From Acorus gramineus (taxonomy: Eukaryota > Streptophyta > Magnoliopsida > Acorales > Acoraceae), in NCBI GenBank assembly GCA_030737835.1, contig CM060853.1, positions 3,263,152 to 3,327,151 on the forward strand: 64,000 nucleotides of DNA. The letters are read 5' to 3'. Within the stretch, counting starts at the first letter, position 1, and each line of letters opens with the position of its first letter. Below, in pieces: positions 1 through 12,699 of the stretch. The translations under genes and the position numbers were made by a program. Under the pieces are notes generated by a model. That model searched no databases, had not been told where the DNA came from, and saw only the letters and a program-made list of their open reading frames with translations.

Positions 1-1000
1 AATCTTAAGAATATAAATATATTAAAATAATAAATAATAATATGAAATAAATTTTGGATATGAATATTTTTTAAATCGGATATTCTGTCATATCTATATT
101 CGATTCAAATTATTACGAATATGGATATAGATTTTCGGATATTAAATAATTTTTCAAGTTTTGGGATATGAATTAAGATTAGGTACATATTTTTTTCTAA
201 ATAATTGACAGGTTTAGAGATAATCTTGTTAATTTCTTATCCTATCTTAAATTATTTAAATATTAATTTTTTGGATCTATTTTTTGGATGGAAATATTTT
301 TTTAGATAATTAACACTACATTTATTTGAATGATAGATTAGAAATATTTGATAATTAAAATCCAGGGATTTATGCTTAATCTTTCTTCTATATACTATAT
401 ATAGAAATATAATAATTATTTAATTTTTTATAATTGTGATTAATCATATAGAATAATAAAAAAATCTTTACTGACCCGTTGTTAGAATGACGAATAAGGA
501 TGGTATATCAGAATAACATAAATAAATTTAGACTTACATATTTTTTTGCATCAGATACATAAATATTTGTATATGCACATTTGCACGCCAGGCATATTTC
601 ATAATGTAATAAATATCAAGATAAAAGAATAATTAGCAAGGTTGTTTGACAAAAAAAACAATTTTTTTATGAATATAAGAAAAAACTAAGTAAAACAATT
701 ATCTCAATTTTAAAATAAAAATCAAGATCACTTGTTCCACCAAACTATCATAATACTATTTGTTCCCCCTCTGTCTCAATTTTAAAAAGACGTGAACGAG
801 AATTAACTTGATAGGCTTTTTATCTTCTAAAATTATGATAACTTTTTATTTCAATCTTGACAAAAAGAAACAAAGACAAAATAGATAACCATTCATCCTT
901 TGCAATTAGGATAACTAAGGCTCATAAGATCAACTGATTACAATTGACAAGTAACACACAACAGCTTGGTGTAATGGACAGGGGACAAAAGGTTTAAGAG
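1..1000. other. AT-rich intergenic DNA with repeat remnants
   Basis: I see no gene here. About 40-230 carries the 'ATCGGATATT...AATTGACAGGTTTA' signature of the TIR family also found at 16888-17491 and 17663-18143, so it looks like the end of one copy. About 762-870 has a 'CCCCCTCTGTCTCAATTTTAAA' type end resembling Stowaway MITE termini, but no partner end was found. The 3' UTR of calreticulin-3 probably reaches into about 960-1233. Confidence 0.4.
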
Positions 1001-1233
1001 ACAGTGAACTGAACTCTCATTCAAGAAGGTACATCTGTTACTGCAACAACTGCCCACCAATCAACATTACTGGAATCACTACATTCATGGACTAAACAGA
1101 AGCACAGATTGTGGCTTTAAAGCCTTCCAATATTAAAGTTATTAATGATGCATCACAATAACATAAATCAAAGATCATGAATGATCCTGGAATTAACAGA
1201 GCTCACGAAAATCGAACGATGAAATGAAGCTTT

Positions 1234-4200
1234 TCACAGCTCATCCTGCAAAAAGAATCAATGATAAGGAAGTTGTAGTGACTTAAATGAAGAATTTATT
1301 ATGAAATGGTTAAATGGTTTATGAGAAGAGTAAAGTTTTGCGCTGGGGCTTACATGATAGTCGTCCATGTAATCGCGACGCTGCAAGACGAGCATTAATT
1401 TGAGTCAGTGAAGAAGAGATAAACTAAATCAAAGATTTATTTTTATTCCACGTGATTACGGGGTTTGCAGGGTTTAGTAATGTCTCATGAGATAAATGGT
1501 GAAACGAATAGAGGTATTCAAATTTTCGAACACACGACTGGAATGCAATGATATGTTGCTTAACGATTTGGGATTCATAATTTTATATACTGCTTGGCCA
1601 ATTTGCATGGATAACAACACTTTTTTTTTTAATTTGTGACAAGGAATTCCAATATTCGTTGAAAAAAACCCTGAATCCATAGAATCACCCATAAAACTTG
1701 TGCATCGGGTAAATGCAAGGTGATTCGAGCTCAAGACATATGGAGTGAACACTAAAAGACACGTTGCTCTATGGGCACAGACCAAATTGCATATATAGGT
1801 GATTCAATATAGAAGAGATATCTTGAAATACTGGAATAGATACTTTCAGTAAATTCAAATAATTCAGTCCACTGAATGGGAGAGGCAATCAGTGAAAAGG
1901 CTTGGCATCACGGATGGAGAAATGCATGGATGTGGAAAAAATCATCAATGAAAAAAGACGCAAGAATGCTATGAATTTCTTAAGAGATTCGGGAAATGGA
2001 AAATGTATAGCACAAGGAAAAAATGAACTGAATTAAGAAGAGGAGACCAGGCGATATACCCTTCTGTATTTGTCCCTGTATCTTTCCCTATCCCGGTGAC
2101 GTCTATCATAGCCCCTGTCTCTCCTCCGGCGCTCCCCTTCCTCCCTTGCCTGTTGAGCTTCCTGTACAAAACAGAATGCAAGAATAGTCAGAAACAAACA
2201 GGCAGGCAAGAGAACAAACTCAATAAATAATAAATTTGTTTGTATATATCACCTCCTCTTCTCTAGCTTTTCTCACTTTCTCTGCTTCCTCAAAGGCTTC
2301 TTTCTCAGCCTGGAAATTTTGGTGAACAATATATATTAAAGCATATATGAAAGAGATATATTGAAGAGAAGAAACACAGCGAATTTTACAGTTGAAAAAA
2401 GTACACTCAGCATCCTCACCTCCTTATTTTTGGCCCATGTCTCTTCCACAACCTGCTTGGCATACTCTGGGTCATCACATATCAGAATATTATCAAAAAC
2501 TGATCCAGCCTTCACCTGCATCACACGAAATTAATCATTAGCATTTATGATTAAGGATGGGCACATATTAAATTTTGGCTACAAATATTTTTTTTTGTTA
2601 ATTTTTCAAGAAAATAAATTTACCTGCCAAACTTCAATGCCAACATATTTTATTGGTTTCATAACATAAAGGTCAGGGTCATCCTCAAACTCTGCAAAAC
2701 GAGAATCAAATGAGGCGATGTATTATTGCTCTAGACAGGCAGCATTACACAATATTAAAAGGACTAAAGAGAATATGGTAAGCTCAGACCCACAGGAGTT
2801 CTTAATCAGAATGCCATTCATGCGACACTTTACAGATACATGAAGAAGAAGCTTTCATGCTTAAAAATTTTAGACAAATTACCAGGGTTGTCAATCCATG
2901 GGGTTTTCCATTTCCCCTGGTAGTTCGGATTCTTGATTCTCTGCAATTGAAGCACACATGGGAAGGTTGGAAAAGGAAGGTCCATTAAAGTAAAGAAGTT
3001 TTATTTTTTAGGCAGGGAAATGTTAATTGAAAATTATGATCAACCCACCTTGGGCTTCCATGGGCCCTTGTATTTAGGATTTGGTTTCTTTGGAGGCTTC
3101 CATTTGCCATCTTCATCCTCGTCCCAGTCATCAGGCTGAAAAAGAAGCATATGATTTCATTAATCCTCATTAAAAAGGAAATGAAACATCTTGTTGTAAT
3201 TTTCAATTTCAAGTCCAAGCCTTCCTAGTGCAGAACATGAAGTTGAAATTATGGTCTCACAGGCAACAGAAGTACCTCTTTAGCTTTCGGATCAGGAATT
3301 TCGGCCGGAATTTTATCATATCCCTGAGTCATGTAGACAAGAATTAAAATGAAGCATGTCACTTGAAACAGTATGGTCATAAGATTTGTTGTATCAAAGA
3401 CATAATGATTAATGGATTACCTCTGGCTTGACATCATTGGGGTCATCAATGTATTCTCGGTCATCCCAGTCTTTTGGCTGTGAACGGAATACAAGTTAAT
3501 ATTTGGGCAACCAAAGTGAAACATGAAGCATTGGGTTCATGCCTTGCATTCTAGTTTTTGGATTCCGGAGGAGTAAATATTATTGCCACTACGAATGGTA
3601 GACGGTATTCAAATTTTTTGTGCACATGTATTTTACACGTTATGGCAGTTCTATAATTTTTGTGTGTGTGTGTGGGGGGGGGGGGGGGGGGGGGGTTATG
3701 GTGATGCATTCGGGCTATATATACTCCTCTACGTGTTAGGGTTTCTCATACCCATTGAGAGATATTTCTAAGATTTGACATGGAAAGTCAATTTTGTACT
3801 CCATCACACAAAGTCTATATTCCAGAAAGATAGAAGTCTATAATCCAGAAAGAGAGTAAATTGAGGGTAGATCCAGTCACAGACCTTTTTTGCATTGACA
3901 TCCTTAATTGTCCGAGGAGGTAGAATGTCCCAGTCGGTATACATGCTTCCAGATTCTCTTTCTCGATTGTCAACCAGGAGGCTATAAGATGCATCGGGAC
4001 GGAGAATAAAAGTATATACATGGGTTAATTTGTCAGTTTCACACTGCAAGTCCTTCTTGATAGGATAGTTCTGACCCTGGTAGGAAAGTATGAGATGGAT
4101 CTTCTTTGTCTGTGTACCACATATATCTGGTCCAAACATCAAACTGCATATGAAAAGATTACAAAGAGTCACGAGTGACACAAAGGGATAATGCTAATAA

Positions 4201-6352
4201 AAAATTGACAACATAAAATCATTATAATAGATTCAGTCATTCAGGTGCAACTTTTTTTTTTCAAGAGTCATGAAGTTGAAAAGTAAATGGAAACATGAAG
4301 TGTTTGCCTAATTAATTTATCCTTATTGTGCATGATAAATAGCTTATATCCCACATAATATTTCCTTCTATTTTATTTTATTCTGAATATGAAGCTATGC
4401 TGCGAGTTGCAGACTGCATGGATCTATTTGATAGGCTCCTCATAGGACACAAACTTTCACTGTGAAGCTTGCCCATCAGAAGTAGGATGTTGATAGTGAC
4501 ATCTCTTTTAGAAATATTAAAATTTTTTTTTTTTTGTAGAAGCTTAAGTATGCTTAAGAAGAGAGACAATTATAACCAATACAAACCAGCAGGACAAGAA
4601 TGATAACAAAAGGCAGTATCCATTTCACTACCAACCCCGAAAAGGCCAAAGAAAATAAAGTTACATCTATAAATGCAAACACGGAAATGTGAAAAGATAG
4701 ATAACCAAAATGGAGTCCAGTGAATTTTTTATTTTGATACGATACTAATCACTTCTACCCTCAACCACTCGCTAGTTGCAAAAATTTCCCCATCCTATCT
4801 AAATTAGTGGACATGGCAAATTTTTTTTAAAATAATACAAACAGTTAAAGAAATATGGAATACCTGTAAGGAGTATCACCACCAAATTTCTTCTGATTGA
4901 CGTATCCAGAGAGGAGCTTCATGTAACCCCCACCGCATTCAATGTCTTGTTCAAATTTTATGGAGTACTGGACTACCAGAGTCCTGCCCATGTTGCTCAA
5001 CTCCGGGATCTTTGCTGATATGGCATAGTGCTTTGCGTCGGGATATGTCTGTATACCTGAAATTAATACATAAAGTTGAAGCCAAAATCAAATTTTCATA
5101 AAAAAAAAGTGGAGAAAAACATACTAATTGGGTAATATACACTTTTACATGCCTTTGTCATCGGGGTCTCCAGCCCATTTCCCAGCTGTGTGCTTGAATG
5201 ACCCAGCTTTTCCTTCACTCTTTTTCCAATCCGATTTAACCCAACGGCTCTCCCACCCATCTTTATGCATTAATCAATTGTTATTGAAACATCAATTCGT
5301 CTAATGATTAGAACTAAACAAATTCAAAACAACTCTAAAGCAAAATCTATTTGATGATAAATGTCGGAAAATGGAATCGAGAATCAAATAGAGAAAAGGA
5401 AAATAACAATCACTCAAACACTAAAGAAGACATTTATGCGTTTGGCAAAAGATTGCCTACGTCCACTTAGAACTTAACAGAATCATACTTTTATTTTCTG
5501 GATTACACACTCTGTGGGAGCTACAGACTTCCATGTACAAGCACAAAAGAGTGTGTATATATAACATGGACATATTACCATACTAATCCACATAACACAG
5601 AAATTACAGAACTCTCATTAAAAACATGTATACACCTCCAATGATTAAACCCCATCACTTCCTCTTAAAAATGGATCCAAGACAATTTAAAATATCTCTA
5701 AAATAGAATCTTTTCCACATAATATAGAAATTACATAACTGACACTAAAAACATGTAAAAGAAAATTCGATTACAATTCTGGTGTTCGGTCACCAGAATG
5801 CAAAACAACCACCGAAAAATAAGAGCTAAAGGAACAAGCGGGCTTTCAAATCACGAATCAAAACTTAAAAAAAAAAAAATTAAAGTGAAAAAAATATGAG
5901 TTTCAAAGCAAAATTGAAATAGCAACCCCAACATATGTAATTATTAATTATTAATAGATCTCCAATAAATAAAACCCATAACTTCCCCTAATAAATGGAT
6001 CTAATTCAATCTAAAACATCTCTAAAAATAGAATCTTTTCCACATTAAAAGCAGAACAAAAAAAAATAGGTTCACCACTACTCCAAAATTCCAAAACAAA
6101 AACAAGTGAAACAGCAGACCCAACACTACCAACTGTTAATACACTCTAAACGAGCAAAACCCATAAATTGTTTCCATAAAATGAACCCGAATCAACCTCA
6201 AACACCTCCTAATATCAAAACGAGAGTGGGGGAAATGAAGATCTACCGTCGAATCTCTCTTCGAAGAAGACTTCGGAGGAGACGAGGGAGAGGACAGTGA
6301 AGTAGAGCAGCAGAAGCTGAAGAGGTGGAACTGTTAGGGCTCCTTCTGCCAT
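1234..6352 (-). CDS. CRT3: Calreticulin-3, ER lectin chaperone
   Basis: The 14 coding exons on the minus strand are 6352-6247, 5260-5153, 5056-4864, 4143-3885, 3477-3421, 3323-3276, 3135-3049, 2940-2883, 2691-2624, 2515-2420, 2309-2253, 2161-2060, 1380-1354 and 1245-1234. They join in frame to 425 aa, the usual length of the family. Residues 1-26 are a hydrophobic signal peptide. Both calreticulin signatures are visible ([25 protein letters not shown]), followed by the proline-rich P-domain repeats at about 223-310 ([14 protein letters not shown]). The C-terminal tail is basic (RRRR at about 390-393) rather than acidic, which marks the CRT3 subgroup, and it ends in HDEL. Family knowledge: CRT3 is a lumenal ER chaperone for monoglucosylated glycoproteins, and in Arabidopsis it acts in quality control of receptor kinases such as EFR and mutant BRI1. 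The HDEL is split between the last two small exons (H|DEL). Intron 2 needs a GC donor. Confidence 0.95.
3660..3695. repeat. (TG)n followed by a 24-bp poly-G run
   Basis: A short TG microsatellite runs directly into 24 consecutive G (3672-3695) inside intron 4 of calreticulin-3. On the transcribed sense strand it is a poly-C tract. Assembly or sequencing length error is likely at such a run. Confidence 0.9.
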
Positions 6353-6522
6353 TGATTTTCTTTTTTTACATAATTTTTTTATTATTATAAGATCTCCCGA
6401 AATTTTAGCTAGAGGGAATTTATAGGAAAAGCGGGGGCAGTTGTTGCCCTTAAGACACGTCGTTAAATTACGTTAATGCCACTGTATTTGTTGTGGATTT
6501 ATGAATGAATATATATTTGAAA

Positions 6523-7048
6523 GGTAGGGAAACTTCCATATGACCCCCTAAAACTGGCTGAAATGCATATAACCCCAAAACTTTTCCTGAAGTTTATATA
6601 ACCTCCTGAAAATACGTATATAAATATAAATAGCTCCTTCAATTAAATTTTGGTTTGACATATAATGAATATTATACGAATATTATGTCTGATTAACCTG
6701 ATTGAAAACATAATATATCAAAAATCCTATACAATATGTTAAAAATGTAAAAAATCATCTGTAAATAATGACTTTACTCTTCCAGAAGGGTTTTATAATC
6801 TATCTGAATGGGTAAAATCATTATTTACAGTGAGATTTTTGCATTTTCAATCAATTGTAAGATTTTTTGATATATTGTATTTTCAAATCAGAATATTCAT
6901 AGAATATTAATTATCTATTAACGAAGTTTAACTTTGAGGTTATTTGGATTTACATATGTATTTTCAGGAGGTGACATGTACTTTAGGAAATGTAAAGAGG
7001 TTATATGGATTTTAGACAGTTTACATAGGGTTATTTGGATTTTTCCTT
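6523..7048. mobile_element. Non-coding TIR element, family 1 ('CCATATAACCCCC')
   Basis: The left end reads GGGAAACTTCCATATGACCCCC and the right end carries the inverse GGGTTATTTGGATTTTTCC. Internal degenerate copies of the same 'ATATAACCCC / GGGGTTATAT' motif sit near both ends. There is no coding capacity. The same termini recur at 8214-15370, 25180-25684, 38821-39746 and 51795-52195, which makes this a multi-copy nonautonomous family. No clear target-site duplication was seen and the exact ends are uncertain. Confidence 0.6.
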
Positions 7049-7049
7049 A

Positions 7050-7474
7050 AGAGTAATAATTTGATATTTTAGAGAAATTGAAACATGACAATTTCTAGAT
7101 TATGAACATTGTCTCATGGATTTTTTTTTGCTAATAAAAAAATGTTTATTTTATGATATAAACGCGATGCACGTTTTTCAAGTTAAACTAATTTATAAAA
7201 AATTTAATAATTGGAAAAGCTGGATTATAACTGTGGCATGCAAAACTTTGAAAATCTTTGACAATAACAATAGTACTCAATTATATCCAAACACACGATC
7301 AATTTGTTAATTCACAATTTAAAATGATATTATTTATAATTACGTAATAAAAAAATTATTTTATAGTGTATTCTGACAAACGTCTACTGTAGCCATAATA
7401 AACATGCCCACAAACTATGATACATGATTTATAAATAAAAACAGTAACAAAGATGGTTGTATTCCAAATTTGAG

Positions 7475-7548
<74 letters not shown>

Positions 7549-8213
7549 TTGTGAAGCATATTTCTACTTTATAAACTAAGACAATTTACTCAAATTCTAT
7601 TTTTATCATATATTATTTTCGTAAATGGAACCTGGTAGTAAAACAAGATATAAGAAGAAGAAACATAATTCCAATGGTAATGAAATATTATCCGAGTTGA
7701 TTTTTTGTGATTATTTCAAAATTTTACTTTAAAAAATGTTAACACCATGACTTTTATCATTTTTTACACGTGAAGTGATGAACACGTTCATGACGAGTGG
7801 CGCATTCGTAATTCTCGGTCAATGTGAGGGTGGATTTGTCGACGCGGCAAAGACATGGTCGCGGCAGTGGCTCTCCTTGTCCGTTGACTCGTTTGCTTTC
7901 CAGTCCAAGTCGCCGATGAGAATTTCTATTGTCACACATTCTGGTTTTCTGCTTCACTCATTCTCACCAATCATAAAGTCAATCATCCATTAAAGTGGGT
8001 GTACTATAAACGAAAAGGAGTGACGATATAGAAAATTTCATTATAAGACGAAAATGCCCCTATGACACTCGACAATCAATAAAAACCAATATTTAATTGC
8101 CACGTGGCATGCTTTTTTATTGTTAACCAATCGCGAAGCGACAGATAGGATTGAGCCCATCATTGCAAGTTGGACACGGCGTATATTTACCTTTTTAATT
8201 TAAAAATTATATA
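7050..8213. other. Intergenic spacer, no gene seen
   Basis: This is AT-rich sequence between the calreticulin-3 promoter side and the LINE-bearing TIR element. It contains the (AT)n microsatellite. Open frames of 60-72 codons at 7116 and 7757-7993 show no family resemblance and overlap on opposite strands, so I do not call them genes. Confidence 0.6.
7477..7546. repeat. (AT)35 microsatellite
   Basis: An uninterrupted AT dinucleotide run of 70 bp, likely to vary in length between individuals. Confidence 0.97.
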
Positions 8214-8316
8214 GAGAAAAATGCATATAACCCCCTACAAATATATGAAAATCTATATGACCCCTTTCTTTTTGGATAATCCAAGTTACCTCTTACAAAC
8301 ATAACTATAAAAATCA

Positions 8317-8332
8317 AATCACCTCCGGTGTT
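8317..8332. repeat. LINE target-site duplication, 3' copy
   Basis: AATCACCTCCGGTGTT lies directly next to the LINE poly(A) tail (T-run on the plus strand from 8331). It matches 14575-14590 at 15 of 16 positions. Confidence 0.9.
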
Positions 8333-8735
8333 TTTTTTGTTTTTTTTTTTTTTTTAATAAAACAGTAGGCATACAATCTTATAAGAAGTGTAGGTCCAAA
8401 GCAGATACAAAGAAAATTAAACAAACAATTACACACAACCATGCACCACCACTCAATAAAAAAGGAGTCTACCGAAGGGTCATACAATACAACTGAACAT
8501 AGCTATTCCTGGATGCACAAACTACCTCCCACCAATCTAATCGAGCTCGCTCCAGCGCAACATTTCCCCAATCAAAAATATGACGAACCACTTCCTTCCA
8601 AATATTTTCCGCATAAGGGGGACAAGCCCTGAATAAAGCCATATTTCTGGAAATCCAGTTGAACTAAACGACTGCTGGAACAAACAATTGTGATATCTTT
8701 GCTTTCACACTTCTATCCCCCGGTGTACGTAGTCA

Positions 8736-11700
8736 TCATCGTGCCGCCCACATTCCCTCTAATGACTGGAAGTTCACATCCAACCCAGTGGCCGACTGGA
8801 GCCAATCCCACACCCTCCTGGCCATAGGACATAAAATGAACATATGTTCGATGGACTCCGAATCTGACCCACACATGATGCAAGTCCTATCCAAATCCGG
8901 CACCCACTTCACATGATATTCTTTGGTCAGAAATTTGCGAAGGTATACAAGCCAAGTGAAAGCCTTCATCTTCAAAGGGAATTTAAAAGACCAGATCTCC
9001 TTCCATTTCTGAGCAGCCCCAATAGCCACCGTTCTCTCTCTACGCATCCACTCATAGCAACTATGAAACAAGAAGCGCTCCCTAAGATTTGGCACCCAGC
9101 ATAAATTATCCCGGGCAATTTCCGACAATGCAATGGGCTGAAGGAGTTCCAAGAGGCTGAGATAGCTGTCAATCTCCTCCTCATGCAGATTACGACGGAC
9201 TTGTACCTCCCAAAACCCAGCCTCACCCCTTTGGCACCAGAATTGATGGACCAGCCCCACCTGATTAGAAGCAATGGCAAAGATCAGGGGGAAGGAAGCA
9301 CATAGCGGACGCTCGCCCAGCCACAGATCTTGCCAAAACCTAACCACCCTGCCTGACCCAATCTGCCACCTGATCCTCTCCACAAAGCCAGCAACACAGG
9401 CCATGATACCCTGCCAAAGTCAAGAGGATCTTGGATTATCCACGGAAGCAGAGAATCCCCAATTCCCTAATGCTCACGAACCACCCTAAACCACAGCAAC
9501 TCTGGACTATCAAGCCACCTCCACAACCACTTACCAAGAAGAGCACCATTCATATCATCAAGATTTAGAATACCAGCCCCCCTTGACTTCTTGCTACCAC
9601 ACACTATATTCCATTTCACCAGGTGGACCTTTTTAGCAAAAGAATCCACACCATTCCAAAGGAAACACCGACGAATCCCATCTAAGAGCCGGACCACCCC
9701 TTTCGGAATTCTAAACAACGAGAGGAAGAAGATTGGGAGGTTGGAAAGGACTGCCTGAAGAAGGGTGAGTTTTCCTCCAAGGCTGAGGAAGCGACTCTTC
9801 CACCCCTCCAATCTCTTGTCAAAGTTAGTTATCAAGGGGGACCAGACTCTCTTTGGTAGAACTCCTAGATGAAGAGGAAGCCCCAAGTGGGCTATGGGGA
9901 ACTGTTGGACAGAATAGGAGAGGATGGAAGCAAACCAAGCAAGCAATGTTTGCTCTACATTGATCCCTAGCAAAAGAGCTTTTTCCTGAAGTTTATACAG
10001 AGGCTTGACAACAGCTCGAAACAGCGACATACAAACTGAATTCCTCTCACTGATAGCTCATCTGCTTCACGAAGAACCACCGTGTCGTCTGCATATTGAA
10101 CATGAGACAAAGAAGAACCTCCCCTTTTGCATTGAAGACCCGAAATCCAACCATCAGCTTCGACCGACTTCATCATCCGACTAAATACATTTGCCACTAA
10201 AACAAAGAGGAGGGGCGAAAGCGGATCACTTTGACGCAAACCTTCATTTATTGGAAAGAACCCACAAGGCTTACCATTGACCAAGATAGAGGCCTTTGCC
10301 GTTGTAACATATGCAAGAATCATACAAATCCAATTGGGCTCAAAACCATAACAGCCGAGAAGGTGAAATGGGAAATCCCAATCTATGTTATCATAAGCTT
10401 TCGCAAAGTCCAATTTCAATATAAGCCCCTATCTGGGCTCTTGATGGACAGCAGATATACACTCTTGGGTAGCCATAAACCCATCTTGCAACAAGCGGCT
10501 TGGAATAAAGGTTGTCTGGTTCTCCTCCAGAAGGAAGTCCAACACTAACCGGAGCCTATTTGCCAGGACTTTGGAGATTAACTTGTAGCTGCCATTCACA
10601 AGACTAATTGGCCTGAAGTCTTCAATGTCCTGAGCACCATCTTTCTTAGGCACAAAAGCAATAAAAGTAGCATTCAAGCTACCAATGCCTTGAGAAGACC
10701 GAAAGAAGAGGTCAAACATTCCCATAACATCTTCTTTTACTAGAGGCCAAAACTTTTGATAGAAGCGAAGCCCAAACCCGTTAGGACCCGGTGCCTTATT
10801 TGCCTCCATCCCAAATACAACAGCTTGGACTTCCTCCTCCCAAAAATTTGATTCCAACCGCTGAAGGCAATGAGATGGGATGCGAAGAAGGTCCCCATCA
10901 AACCAAGGGGGGCGCCACATCCTCCTTTTCTGAAAGACATTGAAAAAATGATCGGCAAAAGCCTCTTCAATAGCCATCTGATCTGTCAATTTAGTCCCAC
11001 TGACGTTTAGCTTGATAATTGAATTGAGCCTACGCCTTTGATACGTTACCTTATGGAAAAACTTAGCATTGAGATCACCTTCTTTCAACCAAATAGCCCA
11101 AGATTTTTGCCTCCACTCAGCTTCTTTCTTCTTACTAATTAAAGTCATTCATCGTTCAGGTTGGAACGGGTCGCAGAATCATCCTCATCAAACAGACCCG
11201 CCTCCTCTAAGCCTTCAAGAATCCCCAGCTGATCAGCTATGAACTGTTTTTCGGCACGCTTCCGACGGGACTCAGCTCTGCTCCAACCTTTGAGAACCAA
11301 CTTGAGACGTTTGATTTTGAATGCTATCAACCTCACACCACACAAACCAAGGGCCTCCACACGCCAAGAGGATTCCACAATGCCACGAAAGTCCGGACAT
11401 AGGAGCCACCAATTTTCAAACCGAAAAGGCAGACAGGATGGAGGTACACTACCTCCCAACAAAGCCAAAGGGGAGTGGTTAGAGTAGGTACGTGGGAGCC
11501 CCTTCAAGAAGCAGTGAGGGAAGGTAGATTCCCACTCCAAATCGACCAAGACTCTGTCCAGTCTTGCTAAGGATGGAACCTCCCTAAGGCTACTCCAAGT
11601 GATAGAGTAGTTTGAAAGAGGAACATCAATTAGACCTTCCACCGCAATCCAGTCAGAAAATCTCCTCATCGCTTCTGATATCCCACCAACTCTGTTTCTG

Positions 11701-12151
11701 TCTACAGGAAAACGTGTAAAGTTAAAATCACCCAGAATACACCAGGGTACTTGCCACCGCTCTTTCTGTTGATTAAGCTCTGCCCAGGGAATGTCACGAT
11801 CAAGGTCCACATGAGAGCCATACACAAAGGAGCACATCCATCGCCAACGCGAAGCTTTGTTAATTAGCATAATAGAAACCGAATGCTCACCAATGGAACT
11901 ATCCTCCATTTCCCATATTCTACCATCCCAGAGGATGAGAATCCCTCCTGAAGCTGTGATAGAAGGCTTAAACAAGAACTCTTCTAGTCTCCCACCACCC
12001 AAAGCACGACATCACCCGAGGAGAAGCTATCCATTTTGGTCTCCTGAATACAAACCACATCAAACTTATGGGCCCTAATGAGATCCTTAATAGCAGCCTT
12101 TTTAATAGGGTCATTCACCCCTCTAATATTCCAACACGATACATTGATCAT
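8736..12151 (-). pseudogene. LINE ORF2: endonuclease-reverse transcriptase-zf-RVT, broken
   Basis: The start is at MINVSCWNIRG (12151). The apurinic-endonuclease-like domain shows the motifs IRGVND, CIQETK, ILGDFN and SNHSPL (the usual SDHSP position). The reverse transcriptase shows NKAPGPNGF, FRPISLV, KLDFAKAYD and the catalytic YADD, at about 10800-10060. A zinc-binding zf-RVT domain (TCIMCGSDS...HMFILCPMA) lies near 8830-8900. Lesions are a frameshift near 12000, another near 11150, an in-frame TAG at about 10430 between two reverse-transcriptase blocks, a frameshift near 10030, and another near 9450. In an intact relative this protein nicks the target DNA and copies LINE RNA from it. No RNase H domain was seen. 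Confidence 0.9.
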
Positions 12152-12699
12152 AACTAACTGTAAAGATCCCCTCCGCAACAAGGCAAAAACTTGACTCATC
12201 CCTCCTCTGCCCCCTCATCTTCATCATTAGTACTATCAAACTGAAATTTAGAAATGAAGTCCTTAAACTGACCACAGTTCGGCTTGATGATCAGCTGAAA
12301 CCCCACAATATGAACTTTAGAGCAGGTAGGGGACCCTACAAACCCCACCACTATTGAATCGGCTTCAGGGGCCATCTCCATGCTAAGACCGGATGCCACC
12401 GGGGTTGAATCAGCTCCACCACTTCATCTCCCCTTATAAGGGAAGGTGCCATAGAAGAGGAAGCAACAGCACCCCCATCATCTCTGCCAACTGCATGATC
12501 TTCCATCTCCTCCATACGCCCCAAATCACAATCTAGTAAACCCAACGAAGCATGTCCATAGCTGCCAACAATAATCGACTTCAACTGGGGACAAATGTCT
12601 GGAGACCAGCAAGCCAAGGCCTCTGAGGTGGAAGACCCCCCTTGCAGGATAGGAGATATAGCCGAAGAGCAACCCACTGATTAGGACGGGCTAAGGGGA

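Noticed and set aside
2033-2161. Ending calreticulin-3 at the stop at 2033 (tail [10 protein letters not shown])
   Set aside because: A donor at 2060 and two downstream exons restore the conserved [12 protein letters not shown] ending in frame and give the family length, so the stop at 2033 is in an intron.
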